Assembly (NCBI RefSeq): GCF_001612905.1
Contig: NZ_BDBI01000016.1
Location: 1-64,000, forward strand
Direction of reading: 5' to 3'
Origin: Nocardia ignorata NBRC 108230
GTDB taxonomy: Bacteria; Actinomycetota; Actinomycetes; Mycobacteriales; Mycobacteriaceae
Length of the DNA stretch: 64,000 bases
Made by a program: the position numbers and the translations under genes. Positions 9,434 through 17,857 of this stretch are shown piece by piece; the stretch's first letter is position 1; every line of letters starts with the position of its first letter. The notes beneath the pieces were generated by a model that was not told the DNA's origin, did not search any database, and saw nothing but the letters and a program-made list of their open reading frames with translations.

Positions 9434-9456
9434 CCCATTTGTGAACAGGTTTTAGT
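9434..9456. promoter_or_regulatory. Inverted repeat AACAGGT-N9-ACCTGTT
   Basis: A perfect 7-bp inverted repeat (9434-9440 and 9450-9456) sits about 20 bp beyond the KstR-like site, between the P450 operon and the divergent gene at 9535. It may be the site of the TetR protein encoded at 7395-8108, or serve the gene at 9535. Confidence 0.5.
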
Positions 9457-9534
9457 AATACCTGTTTATGAAACCTGGTCGGCGAGATGGCGTGAATCCG
9501 TGCGCGCGCCGACTCCGCTGGGCAAGATGGCGGC

Positions 9535-10428
9535 GTGGACTTGCCGTACCTGCGAGCCAACCCGCACCTGCTGCCGACCTTCCTCGCGCATCAGCGCCTG
9601 CGCACCACCCCGGTCGGCGGTGGGTCGATCGCGGTGGCCGAGCGCATCGGCCTCGACGACGGCACCCAACTGTTCCTCAAAACCTGGCCGGGCGGGATCT
9701 CGGCCGCGCCTACCGACGGCGCCCCGGCTGCCGCACCGGCGGGATTCTTCGCAGCCGAAGCACGCGGTCTGCGCTGGCTGCGGGAAGCGGGCGGTGTCGC
9801 GATCCCCGAGGTCTACGCCGTCTCCGACGACCTGCTGCTCATGGAATGGGTCGACCACGCCGAACCCTCCCCGGCCGCCGCCGCACGATTCGGCGCGGGG
9901 CTCGCTCGGCTGCACAACGCCGGCGCGGCCGAATTCGGCGCTCCCGTCGACGGTTTCCTCGGCAGCCTGCCGCAGGACAACACCCCCGGCCACGACTGGC
10001 CGACCTGGTTCCGGGAGCGCCGAATTCTTCCGTTCCTGCGGCTCGCCGTCGATGCCGGGGCACTCGATCCGGCCGACGCCACTGCCGTCGAGTCGATCCA
10101 CCTCGAAGCCCCCGCCGAACCGCCGTCGCGGATCCACGGTGACCTGTGGCCCGGCAACATTCTCTGGGGCCCGTCGGACACCCCATGGCTGATCGATCCC
10201 GCCGCGCACGGTGGCCACCGCGAAACCGACCTGGCCACGCTCTTCCTCTTCGGCGGCGCGCACCATCTCTCCCGAATCATCGCCGCGTACAACGACATCC
10301 ATCAGCTCGAGGCCGACTGGCAGGAGCGCATCCCACTCCACCAACTCCCCCTGCTCCTGGTTCACGCCGTCCTGTTCGGCCGCTCCTATCGCGCCGCCGT
10401 CCTCGACGCGGCCGCCCGGTATCGATAG
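9535..10428 (+). CDS. Fructosamine kinase family protein
   Basis: This 297-aa protein of the fructosamine/ketosamine-3-kinase family has an aminoglycoside-phosphotransferase-like fold. The family phosphorylates sugar adducts on amines or proteins so that they decay. Visible motifs are a nucleotide-binding start (VGGGSIAVAERI, then LFLKTWPGG), the catalytic loop HGDLWPGNILWG near residues 201-212, and the metal-binding LIDPAAHGGHRETDLATLFLFGG. The GTG at 9535 gives the family's N-terminus. It stands alone between the P450 promoter and the sphingomyelinase. Physiological substrate not known. Confidence 0.82.
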   Translation: MDLPYLRANPHLLPTFLAHQRLRTTPVGGGSIAVAERIGLDDGTQLFLKTWPGGISAAPTDGAPAAAPAGFFAAEARGLRWLREAGGVAIPEVYAVSDDLLLMEWVDHAEPSPAAAARFGAGLARLHNAGAAEFGAPVDGFLGSLPQDNTPGHDWPTWFRERRILPFLRLAVDAGALDPADATAVESIHLEAPAEPPSRIHGDLWPGNILWGPSDTPWLIDPAAHGGHRETDLATLFLFGGAHHLSRIIAAYNDIHQLEADWQERIPLHQLPLLLVHAVLFGRSYRAAVLDAAARYR

Positions 10429-10525
10429 GCCGCATTCGGCATCAACGGGGCCTGAACCAGGGCTTACAAATTTACGTTCCATGTAACGATTCGATGTCGG
10501 GACGCTCGAGCGGTCGTCGCAGAAC

Positions 10526-10539
10526 TGGTCATGTGACCA
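10526..10539. promoter_or_regulatory. Palindrome TGGTCA-N2-TGACCA before sphingomyelinase
   Basis: A perfect 6-2-6 palindrome ends 9 bp upstream of the sphingomyelinase ATG, in place of an obvious Shine-Dalgarno. Binding there would block initiation. It may also be chance. Confidence 0.3.
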
Positions 10540-10548
10540 AACTGCCTC

Positions 10549-11508
10549 ATGTTCAAACGATTGACGCTGGCCGCGGTCTGTGGCGCGGCCGCCCTCCTGC
10601 CCGTCGCCGTCCCCGCGGATGCGGCGCCGAAGTCCGATCCGAAGATCGCCTCCTACAACGTCTTCATGCTCGCCGAGGCTCTCTACCCGAATTGGGGGCA
10701 GGAGCAGCGCGCCGACCTCATCTCGCAGCAGAACGTCCTCGGGGGACAGGACGTCGTGGTTCTTCAAGAGCTGTTCCACAACGAGGCGGGCGACCAGTTG
10801 CTGAACAACCTGAAGCGGGACTTCCCGAATCAGACTCCGGTGGTCGGCCGAACCCGCTCCGGCTGGGACGCCACCCAGGGCTCGTACTCCGCAACCACAC
10901 CCGAGGACGGCGGTGTCGCGATCGCGAGCCGGTGGCCGATCAGCCGCAAGGTGCAGTTCGTGTACAAGGACGCGTGTGGCGCGGACTGGTTCTCCAACAA
11001 GGGTTTCGCCTATGTGAAGCTCGCCGCGCCCGGCGGTCCGGTGCACGTGATCGGCACGCACATGCAGTCCGAGGACGACGGGTGCAGCTCGGGCCAGCCC
11101 GGTCAGGTGCGGGCGAAACAGCGCGCACAGATCAAGGCCTTCCTCGCGGCGGAGCGGATTCCGGCCGATGAGCCGGTGTATGTGGCGGGCGATATGAACG
11201 TGATCGAATCCAGTCCCGAATACGGCGCCATGCTGGCCGATCTCGCTGCCGTAGGCCCCCAGCACACCGGTCACGCGTTCTCCTGGGACTGCGCGGACAA
11301 CTCTGTCTGCCGCGACCAGTACGGCCCCGAATACGCCTCGGAGCACCTCGATTACGTACTCCCCATCAAGGGCCACCCGGTGCCCGACCGCTACGTCAAC
11401 GAAACCCGCCGAGCCAAGAGCCCGAGCTGGAGCGTCACCGCCGACGGCACCACCTACACCTACACCGACTACAGCGACCACTACCCGGTCTTCGGCTACA
11501 CCGGCTGA
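10549..11508 (+). CDS. Secreted neutral sphingomyelinase (sphingomyelin phosphodiesterase)
   Basis: The 319-aa exported enzyme is predicted to split sphingomyelin into ceramide and phosphocholine. A signal peptide covers about residues 1-26 (MFKRLTLAAVCGAAALLPVAVPADAA). The endonuclease/exonuclease/phosphatase fold shows Asn37, Glu74 (VVLQELFHN), His171 (GTHMQSED), Asp215 and Asn217 (GDMN) and the final Asp310-His311 (YSDHYPVFGY), the Mg-dependent catalytic set. The CGADWFSNKGFAY segment is typical of bacterial sphingomyelinases such as those of Bacillus and Streptomyces. In other pathogens such enzymes damage host membranes or supply choline and phosphate. It has its own promoter region and no operon partner. 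Confidence 0.88.
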   Translation: MFKRLTLAAVCGAAALLPVAVPADAAPKSDPKIASYNVFMLAEALYPNWGQEQRADLISQQNVLGGQDVVVLQELFHNEAGDQLLNNLKRDFPNQTPVVGRTRSGWDATQGSYSATTPEDGGVAIASRWPISRKVQFVYKDACGADWFSNKGFAYVKLAAPGGPVHVIGTHMQSEDDGCSSGQPGQVRAKQRAQIKAFLAAERIPADEPVYVAGDMNVIESSPEYGAMLADLAAVGPQHTGHAFSWDCADNSVCRDQYGPEYASEHLDYVLPIKGHPVPDRYVNETRRAKSPSWSVTADGTTYTYTDYSDHYPVFGYTG

Positions 11509-11523
11509 CGCGGCAAAAGACTG

Positions 11524-12240
11524 TCACGGATACGGTGCGGCTGTTGCCCAGGTCTCGCCCGCTATGACGACGTGGTCGAGGTAGCGGAGGCCGACTGTGG
11601 CGGCGGCCTGATACAGGAGGGTGCTGGCTCGGCGGTCGTCGGGGCTGGGAGTGGGGTCGCCGGAGGGGTGGTTGTGGACTACGGCGAAGGCCCGGCCGTC
11701 GTGGCGCAGGACGGTGTTGAGGATTTCGCGGACCGGGACCGCGACGTGGTCGATGGCGCCCTCGGCGACGAAAACCCGGTGGCGCAGGCGGTTCTGGGTG
11801 TCGCAGATCAGGACGAGCAGGCGCTCCACGCGGGCGCCCGCGAACAGCGGGGCGGCGGCGTGTGCGATGTCGTCGGGTGCGGTGAGCCTCGGTACCGGTT
11901 CGCTGGTTCGTGAACGGGTACCGAGGTGGAACGCGGCGATCACGGCGGCGGCCTTGGCCGGGCCGATCCCGGCCTGCGATGCCAGCTCCTCGGGGCGGGC
12001 GGCGGCGAGTTCGGCCAGGCCGCCGTATTCGGCGAGCAGGTGGGCGGCGAGTTCGAGTGCGGATTGCCCGCGCGTGCCCTGACCGAGCAGCAGCGCGAGC
12101 AATTCGGTATCGGTGAGCACGTGTGGGCCGAGCGCGAGCAAACGCTCACGCGGGCGCTGGGCGACGGGCAGATTCGCGATCGGTACCGACACATTCCCCC
12201 CTACGTCATCGGTGACGAGACCGATGTTCGCAGAGGGCAC
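11524..12240 (-). CDS. radC: RadC-family protein with JAMM metalloprotease-like motif
   Basis: This 238-aa member of the RadC/YicR family has a helix-hairpin-helix region at about residues 75-105 (LASQAGIGPAKAAAVIAAF). The C-terminal JAMM metal motif HNHPSGDPTPSPDD (189-202) gives zinc ligands His189, His191 and Asp202. The family was named for DNA repair, but its biochemical role remains unsettled. The gene starts 12 bp after the antitoxin-like gene on the same strand, so the two are probably co-transcribed. Confidence 0.88.
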   Translation of the reverse strand: MPSANIGLVTDDVGGNVSVPIANLPVAQRPRERLLALGPHVLTDTELLALLLGQGTRGQSALELAAHLLAEYGGLAELAAARPEELASQAGIGPAKAAAVIAAFHLGTRSRTSEPVPRLTAPDDIAHAAAPLFAGARVERLLVLICDTQNRLRHRVFVAEGAIDHVAVPVREILNTVLRHDGRAFAVVHNHPSGDPTPSPDDRRASTLLYQAAATVGLRYLDHVVIAGETWATAAPYP

Positions 12241-12252
12241 CGACAGGTTCGG

Positions 12253-12471
12253 CTACCGTTCAGCCACCGCGGGGGTATCCGTGTCGATATCGTGCGGTTC
12301 CGGACTGAACACCGAGTCGGCCATCAGCCGTTCGAGGTTGCGCAGCTGGCGCTCGTGCACGACGATCCGCCGCAATGCCTCGTTGACGGTGGTGTTGCTG
12401 TCGGCCGTGCCCATGATCTCGGCGGCGGCATCCAGCAGTTCTTGATCGAGATCTATCCGCAGGCTTCGCAA
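12253..12471 (-). CDS. Antitoxin-like protein (VapB/ribbon-helix-helix type), no toxin beside it
   Basis: The 72-aa product begins LRSLRIDLDQELLDAAAEIMGTADSNTTVNEALRRIV, the pattern of VapB-type antitoxins (a short strand, then two helices with T-VNEAL). A GAGGAGG lies 4 bp upstream of the TTG at 12471, which decides this start; an ATG there opens a different, unlikely frame. No PIN-domain toxin frame is found on either side: radC follows 12 bp downstream and a divergent phenylalanine hydroxylase lies upstream. It may be an orphan antitoxin or a stand-alone regulator. Confidence 0.6.
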   Translation of the reverse strand: MRSLRIDLDQELLDAAAEIMGTADSNTTVNEALRRIVVHERQLRNLERLMADSVFSPEPHDIDTDTPAVAER

Positions 12472-12630
12472 GCATCCTCCTCGGGTACAAACGCAATCTT
12501 GCGCGATGCGCGGTCGGCGCGTCCGCCGTTTCACCGCGTCGTTACCGAATTCGGGCGGGCGAACTGTGCAGTTTGCGTAGTTGCGCACCGGTGTGTTGTC
12601 GCGACGCGCCAGCGGTGCTTGCCTTGAGGC

Positions 12631-13527
12631 ATGTTCACCGAGGCCCAGCTGTATTCGCCGGTGACGCGCGAGCGCGACGGCGACGTCACTGTGCACCTGA
12701 GTGACGACCACCCAGGCGTCGACGACGAGCACTACCGCACCAGGCGCAATGCCATCGCCGCGCTCGCCCTCGACTACCAGCCGGGCAACCCCGTCCCGCA
12801 CATCGACTACACCGACGACGAGCAGCAGGTCTGGCGGATCGCCTCGGCCGAGCTGGCCCGCAAGCACGAGGTGTACGCCTGCCGCGAGGTGCGCGAGGCG
12901 GCCGCCCGGCTCGCCCTCCCGCGCGACCACATCCCCCAGCTCGACGACGTCTCGAGGCTGCTGCATCCCCTCACCGGTTTCCGGTACGTGCCTGCCGCCG
13001 GGCTTGTTCCGCTGCGCGAGTTCTTCGGTTCGTTCGCGGACCGCACCTTCCACTCCACCCAGTACATCCGCCACCATTCGGCCCCGCTGTACACGCCGGA
13101 ACCCGATGCGATCCACGAGATCATCGGGCACGCCAATCAGCTGGCGAGTCCGCGCTTCGCGAGTCTGTACGAGACCGTCGGCGCGGCGGTCGGGCGGCTG
13201 GAGACCGATGCCGCGCTGAAGTTCCTCGCCGACGTGTTCTGGTTCTCGCTGGAATTCGGCGTGGTTCGCGAAGACGGACAGATCCGTTGTTACGGTGCGG
13301 GTTTGCTGTCGTCCTACGGCGAGATCGACGAATTCCGCCAGGCGACGCTGCGCCCGCTCGATGTGGCGCAGATGGGCACCATCAGCTACGACATCACCCA
13401 TTACCAGCCGGTGCTGTTCTGTGCCGATTCGGTGGATCAGCTCGTGGACGTGCTCGGCGAATTCTTCGCGACCATGGACGACGACACCCCGGCCCGACTC
13501 GGCGGACGTGCCCACCCAGCCGCGTAG
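12631..13527 (+). CDS. phhA: Phenylalanine 4-monooxygenase
   Basis: This iron- and pterin-dependent aromatic amino acid hydroxylase converts phenylalanine to tyrosine. The protein is 298 aa and carries only the catalytic domain, as usual in bacteria. The iron triad is visible as His162 and His167 in HEIIGH and Glu208 in WFSLEFG. The pterin/substrate loop TGFRYVPAAGLVPLREFFGS is present. It stands alone, divergent from the antitoxin-radC pair. No pterin-recycling gene (phhB) is nearby. Confidence 0.93.
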   Translation: MFTEAQLYSPVTRERDGDVTVHLSDDHPGVDDEHYRTRRNAIAALALDYQPGNPVPHIDYTDDEQQVWRIASAELARKHEVYACREVREAAARLALPRDHIPQLDDVSRLLHPLTGFRYVPAAGLVPLREFFGSFADRTFHSTQYIRHHSAPLYTPEPDAIHEIIGHANQLASPRFASLYETVGAAVGRLETDAALKFLADVFWFSLEFGVVREDGQIRCYGAGLLSSYGEIDEFRQATLRPLDVAQMGTISYDITHYQPVLFCADSVDQLVDVLGEFFATMDDDTPARLGGRAHPAA

Positions 13528-13557
13528 TAGTCCGTAAACCGTTGGCGCAGAATATAC

Positions 13558-13585
13558 TTGGCAATTCCGATGCGTCTCACATAAT
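13558..13585 (+). promoter_or_regulatory. Candidate promoter for the SnoaL-like gene
   Basis: A TTGGCA hexamer (13558-13563) and a CATAAT hexamer (13580-13585) are separated by 16 bp, close to a housekeeping sigma-factor promoter. It lies about 85 bp upstream of the ATG at 13670. Confidence 0.35.
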
Positions 13586-13669
13586 GGGACCACGGTGCGC
13601 GCGGGCAAAGTCGCGGCGGTAGGTTCGACCCGTTCTTCAAGCTTTGCGAAAGGGTCGGGTAGACCGAAT

Positions 13670-14365
13670 ATGACTGTGGACGTGACTGATACGCGCGACG
13701 ATCAGAATCCCGAGCCGGAGGCCCCGCTGTGGCTGCGGGGCCGCGAGGCGGTGATCGCCGCGGCGACCCCCGACCAGTGGCGCGGCAACGTTCCCGACTA
13801 CGAACTGAGCCACGAGGTGATCCCCCGCGAGCGCGTCGCCCAGCACGCGCCCGGTTCGCTCGAGGCCATCGTCGAGGACCTGGTGAAGGTCTTCGAGATG
13901 GAGGTCTCGCACAAGGCCGACCCCGCCACCTGGCTGTCGGTGGTCGCCGAGCAGTACCGCGGCCGGGTCAACGGCGGTGTGTGGCAGGACGCGGAGGAAT
14001 TCGCGCGGATCGGCAGCTACAATATCCTGATCGGCGACAACCCGTACTACGAGTCGGCGAACGAGACCTTCGAGTCCTCGCACAAGATCTTCCACACAGC
14101 CTTCCCCGGTGGCTTCTTCTGGGAGGTGCTCGAGGTGCTGTCGGGCCCGCCGACGGTGAGCTTCCGCTGGCGGCACTGGGGCAAGTACGACGGCGAGTAC
14201 AAGGGCCACCAGCCCACCGGTGAGCAGATCGAGATGTACGGCGTGACCATCGCCCGCGTCACCGAGGACCTGCGCATCGTCGAGCTCGAACACTTCTACG
14301 ACAACAACCAGCTGCTCGGCCCGCTGGCGCACGGCTGCCCCGTGCAGCACGGCAAGGCCGACTAG
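13670..14365 (+). CDS. SnoaL-like/NTF2-fold family protein
   Basis: This 231-aa protein appears to be a SnoaL-like or NTF2-fold polyketide cyclase/ester cyclase relative. The C-terminal two thirds (FSFRWRHWGKYDGEYKGHQPTGEQIEMYGVTIARVTEDLRIVELEHFYDN) shows the ligand-cup strands of that family. I chose the ATG at 13670 because upstream codons look unlike protein. It ends in a 4-bp tail-to-tail overlap with the TetR gene. No polyketide genes are nearby, so the family name says nothing about substrate. Confidence 0.7.
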   Translation: MTVDVTDTRDDQNPEPEAPLWLRGREAVIAAATPDQWRGNVPDYELSHEVIPRERVAQHAPGSLEAIVEDLVKVFEMEVSHKADPATWLSVVAEQYRGRVNGGVWQDAEEFARIGSYNILIGDNPYYESANETFESSHKIFHTAFPGGFFWEVLEVLSGPPTVSFRWRHWGKYDGEYKGHQPTGEQIEMYGVTIARVTEDLRIVELEHFYDNNQLLGPLAHGCPVQHGKAD

Positions 14366-14958
14366 GAGCTCGTGGGCCTGTCGTCGTCGAACGGCAGGCC
14401 CGCCTCGAGCAGGTCGAGGGCGTGGCCGACCTTGGTCGCGTCGACCGGTCCGGTGGTGACGATGCCGAGCATCGCACCGACCATCGCCCCGGCCGCCACC
14501 CGCACCTCGAAGTCGTCGACGGGGCGGCCGGTGTAGTCGGCGAGCAGCTGGGCGGCCAGGTCGATGCTTCGCTGGAATTCCAGGCCGATCGCCGAGCGCA
14601 GTTCCGGCAGGTGGTAGAGCAGTTTCTGCCGTTCCTGTTCGAAGGCGGCGTCCTCGGCCGACATCGACGCGTACACCGCCTCGGTGGCCCGGCGGACCGC
14701 GGTGAGCGGGTTCTGGCCCCGCGGTTGCGCCGCCAGCGCCTCGATCATCAGCGCATCCTGGTCGTCGGCCATGACGAGCTGTTCCTTGGTCGGGAAGTAG
14801 CGGAAGAAGGTGCTCGGGGAGACCTCGGCGGCCGCGGCGATCTGTTCGACGGTCGTCTCGGTGTAGCCCTGCTGCCGGAAAAGGCGGAACGCCTCGAGCC
14901 GGATGGTTCGACGGGTCCGCTCTTTCTTCCGCGCGCGCAACGACGTCTCAACCGACAT
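14362..14958 (-). CDS. TetR-family regulator of the adjacent MFS efflux pump
   Basis: This 198-aa repressor has a helix-turn-helix at about residues 14-58 (RRTIRLEAFRLFRQQGYTETTVEQIAAAAEVSPSTFFRYFPTKEQL), the DNA-binding end of the AcrR/TetR group. Its start overlaps the end of the upstream MFS gene by 11 bp, so the two are translationally coupled. The 13-bp inverted repeat at 16466-16501 upstream of the MFS gene is its likely operator, giving a simple substrate-induced efflux operon. Confidence 0.88.
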   Translation of the reverse strand: MSVETSLRARKKERTRRTIRLEAFRLFRQQGYTETTVEQIAAAAEVSPSTFFRYFPTKEQLVMADDQDALMIEALAAQPRGQNPLTAVRRATEAVYASMSAEDAAFEQERQKLLYHLPELRSAIGLEFQRSIDLAAQLLADYTGRPVDDFEVRVAAGAMVGAMLGIVTTGPVDATKVGHALDLLEAGLPFDDDRPTSS

Positions 14959-16450
14959 GCAGCGATTCTGCCGCATCGTCGGCTGCCACGGAGTGGCGCC
15001 GCCCGAAGGCCAGCGCCACCAGGACAGCCGCGAGCAGACATCCCACCGCGCACACACCGAGCATGGTGTCCATGCCGAGCACGAAGGCGTGCCGCACCTC
15101 CCGCAGCGCGACGGGGTCGTGTGCGGTCGCGGTGACTCCCGCATTGACTCCGTCGGAGATCGGCGGCCGGTTCAGCTCGCCGAGATCGGCGCGGTAGACG
15201 GTGGCGAGTACGGTGCCGAGCACGGCGACACCGATCGTGCCGCCCGCCTGCCGAAGTGCCTGCAGCAGAGCCGATCCCGAGCCGGATCGCGCGGTGTCGA
15301 GCTCGCTCATCGCCAACCCCATGGCCGCGGGCATCACCATTCCCATGCCCGCGCCGAAGATCGTCGTCCACGTGGCGGTGAGTCCGTAACCGCTGTCGAC
15401 CCGGGTGAGCGCGCCGAGACCGATGCCGGCCGCGAGCACGAGGAACCCGGCGACGAGCACCGACCGGATACCCCAGCGCGGCAACAGCAGATCCACCAGC
15501 CTGCTGCCGATCACCAGCCCGCCGATCATCGGCAGCAACCGCAGTCCGCTGCCGAGCGCGTCGACGCCGAGGACGGCCTGGAAGTACTGCGGCACGGTGA
15601 AGAACATGCCGAACATCGCGAAGCTGACCATGAGCGAAATAGCCGTGCCCCAGCGGAATCCGGACGACGCGAACAGCGCCGTATCGATCAGCGGATGCGC
15701 GGCCCTCCGCTGCCACCACCCGAACGCGGCGAGCGCACCGAGGGCCGCGACGATCATCGCCCAGGCCGCCGCTTCACCCCATCCGTATTCACCGATCCGG
15801 ATGAAACCGTAGGTGAGCCCGAGCATTCCGAGCGCCGCCAGCACGGCACCGGGCAGGTCGATGCGAAAGGCCTTGTCGCCGCGCGATTCCGGCACGAGAA
15901 AGAGGACGGCGAGCGTGCCGAGGATCACCAGCGGCACATTGATGAGGAAGACCGAACCCCACCAGTAGTTGCGCAGCAGCCAGCCACCGACGACGGGGCC
16001 GAGCGGCAACCCGAGGGCGGTCGAGGTGACCCACACCGTGAGCGCGCGCTGGCGTTGCCCCTGGTCGCTGAACAGCACCGGGATCACCGCCATCGACAGT
16101 GGCATCATCGCCGCCGCGGCGACACCGAGCACCACCCGCGAGGCGATGAGCTGCCCGGCGGTGGTCGCGAAGGCACAGCCCAGCGAGGCGAGGCCGAACA
16201 GCACGAGCGCGCACAGCAGGACCTTCTTGCGCCCGTAGCGGTCGCCAAGCGCGCCCGCGGGCAGCATCAACGCGGCGAGGGCCAGCGTGTAGGCGCTGCT
16301 GAACCATTGCAGCGCAGCGGTATTCGCGTCGAGGTCGACGGCGAGGGTGGGAATGGCCACCGTCAGCACGGTGACGTCGAGTCCGATGGTGAGCATCGCC
16401 ACGGCGAGCGCTCCGAGCGCCAGCCAGCGGCGGGTGTCGTCGGTTCGCAT
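14948..16450 (-). CDS. MFS drug:H+ antiporter, DHA2 (14-helix) type
   Basis: This 500-aa inner-membrane transporter resembles the EmrB/QacA group. The first helices (LALGALAVAMLTIGLDVTVLTVAIPTLAVDL) carry the conserved LD-x-TVxxVAxP motif. The loop motif A is LPAGALGDRYGRKKVLL, and about 14 hydrophobic segments follow. The ATG at 16450 has GGAGGAG directly upstream. The gene is followed by an overlapping TetR gene and preceded by a strong operator. The substrate is unknown; antibiotics, dyes and lipids are typical of the group. Confidence 0.9.
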   Translation of the reverse strand: MRTDDTRRWLALGALAVAMLTIGLDVTVLTVAIPTLAVDLDANTAALQWFSSAYTLALAALMLPAGALGDRYGRKKVLLCALVLFGLASLGCAFATTAGQLIASRVVLGVAAAAMMPLSMAVIPVLFSDQGQRQRALTVWVTSTALGLPLGPVVGGWLLRNYWWGSVFLINVPLVILGTLAVLFLVPESRGDKAFRIDLPGAVLAALGMLGLTYGFIRIGEYGWGEAAAWAMIVAALGALAAFGWWQRRAAHPLIDTALFASSGFRWGTAISLMVSFAMFGMFFTVPQYFQAVLGVDALGSGLRLLPMIGGLVIGSRLVDLLLPRWGIRSVLVAGFLVLAAGIGLGALTRVDSGYGLTATWTTIFGAGMGMVMPAAMGLAMSELDTARSGSGSALLQALRQAGGTIGVAVLGTVLATVYRADLGELNRPPISDGVNAGVTATAHDPVALREVRHAFVLGMDTMLGVCAVGCLLAAVLVALAFGRRHSVAADDAAESLHVG

Positions 16451-16465
16451 ATCTCCTCCAATAAT

Positions 16466-16501
16466 AATGAGAGCTACTGTCATTTGTTAGTAACTCTCAT
16501 T
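16466..16501. promoter_or_regulatory. 13-bp inverted repeat, likely TetR operator
   Basis: AATGAGAGCTACT (16466-16478) and AGTAACTCTCATT (16489-16501) are complementary at 12 of 13 positions around a 10-base spacer. The element begins 16 bp upstream of the MFS start codon. It should overlap the promoter or ribosome-binding region of the MFS-tetR operon. Confidence 0.75.
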
Positions 16502-16572
16502 TAGAGGTGAGTGTCAATAGGCGGACGGGCTCGACGGGAAATCGGCGTGTCGGCTCGCTAGGCTCTGCGCTG

Positions 16573-17856
16573 ATGAAGATCCGCGAACACGGCGTGCGCG
16601 CCGCCTGCTTCCTCGGCGCCGCCGCCACCGCGGCCGCTCTCACGCTCGGTCCCGCACAGGCCCAGCCCAGCCCCACCGGCTCGACCACCACCACCCCGTT
16701 CACCACGCCGAACACCGACGGCTGCCCGCAGAAGACCAGGCCACCGGCCCCGATCGACTCCTCGGAGGTCCCGGCGCCGGGCGAATCGGCACCCGCCGAA
16801 CTGCCGGTTCCCGACAAACCGATCGGCGGCGACCGGCTCGGCGAATGCGGCGTGGTGCTGCCGGTCGGTGCCCCACCGCTGCCCGCCGACATCTCGGCGA
16901 CCGCGTGGATGGTGTCGGACCTCGACACCGGACGCGTGCTGGCCGCCAAGGACCCGCACGGCCGCTATCGACCGGCCAGCACGATCAAGGTGGCCCTGGC
17001 CATCGTCGCCCTGCGCACCCTCGATCTGGACAAGGTGGTGGTCGGCACCCAGGCCGACGCCGATGTGGACGGCACCCGCGTCGGCATCGGGCCGGGCGGC
17101 CGCTACACCAACCGTCAGCTCATGCAGGCCCTCATCATGTGCTCGGGCAACGACGCCGCACACGCCATCGCCACCCAGCTCGGTGGCGACAAGGCGGCCG
17201 TGGCGAAGATGAACGACCTCGCGAAGTCCTTGCGCGCCGTCGACACTCGCGCCGCCACCCCGTCGGGCCTCGACGGCCCCGGGATGAGCACCTCCGCCTA
17301 CGACCTTTCGGTGTTGTTCCGGGAGGCGATGTCGATCCCGCTGTTCGCCGAGTTCATCCACACCGAACAGGTCGACTTCCCCGGCTACCCCGCCGACCCG
17401 AAGATCCCCGGCGACGAGGACCACCCCGGCTTCCCCATCGGCAACGACAACCAGCTGCTCTACAACTACCCCGGCGCCATCGGCGGCAAGACCGGCTTCA
17501 CCGACGACGCCCGCCAGACCTTCGTGGCCGCCGCCGAACGCGACGGACACCGCCTCGTGGTCACCCTGTTGCAGGCCGACGTGCGACCCATCCGCCCCTG
17601 GGAGCAGGCCGCGCGCCTGCTCGACTACGGCTTCGCCCTCGACTCCGACGCGCGCATCGGCAAGCTCCCGGAAGTGGGCGACGACATGATCCAGCCGAGC
17701 GTCCCGCTCGCCTCACCCCCGCCGCGCGCCGACGGCGGCCGGCCGGAGGTCTCGCGGTCCGCCCATGAAGGGGCGCGCATCGCCGCGCTAGTCGCGGGCC
17801 CGGTCCTGATCCTCACCCTGCTGCTCCTGGCCCGCCGCGCCTGGCGCAGTCGCTGA
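16573..17856 (+). CDS. D-alanyl-D-alanine carboxypeptidase (DacB-type penicillin-binding protein)
   Basis: This 427-aa exported enzyme removes the terminal D-Ala from peptidoglycan stem peptides. The signal peptide is about residues 1-30. A Pro/Thr-rich linker (35-85) with Cys51 and Cys92 follows. The serine peptidase S11 triad is intact: SxxK at 136-139 (STIK), SGN at 191-193 and KTG at 306-308. A hydrophobic helix near the end (about 403-421) followed by Arg residues anchors it in the membrane. The ATG at 16573 gives a proper signal peptide. It resembles the mycobacterial DacB1/DacB2 proteins. Confidence 0.92.
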   Translation: MKIREHGVRAACFLGAAATAAALTLGPAQAQPSPTGSTTTTPFTTPNTDGCPQKTRPPAPIDSSEVPAPGESAPAELPVPDKPIGGDRLGECGVVLPVGAPPLPADISATAWMVSDLDTGRVLAAKDPHGRYRPASTIKVALAIVALRTLDLDKVVVGTQADADVDGTRVGIGPGGRYTNRQLMQALIMCSGNDAAHAIATQLGGDKAAVAKMNDLAKSLRAVDTRAATPSGLDGPGMSTSAYDLSVLFREAMSIPLFAEFIHTEQVDFPGYPADPKIPGDEDHPGFPIGNDNQLLYNYPGAIGGKTGFTDDARQTFVAAAERDGHRLVVTLLQADVRPIRPWEQAARLLDYGFALDSDARIGKLPEVGDDMIQPSVPLASPPPRADGGRPEVSRSAHEGARIAALVAGPVLILTLLLLARRAWRSR

Positions 17857-17857
17857 G

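Noticed and set aside
12562..12573. Short palindrome AACTG-TG-CAGTT between the antitoxin-like gene and phhA
   Set aside because: Five-base arms are expected by chance in a 64-kb window and nothing else supports a site.
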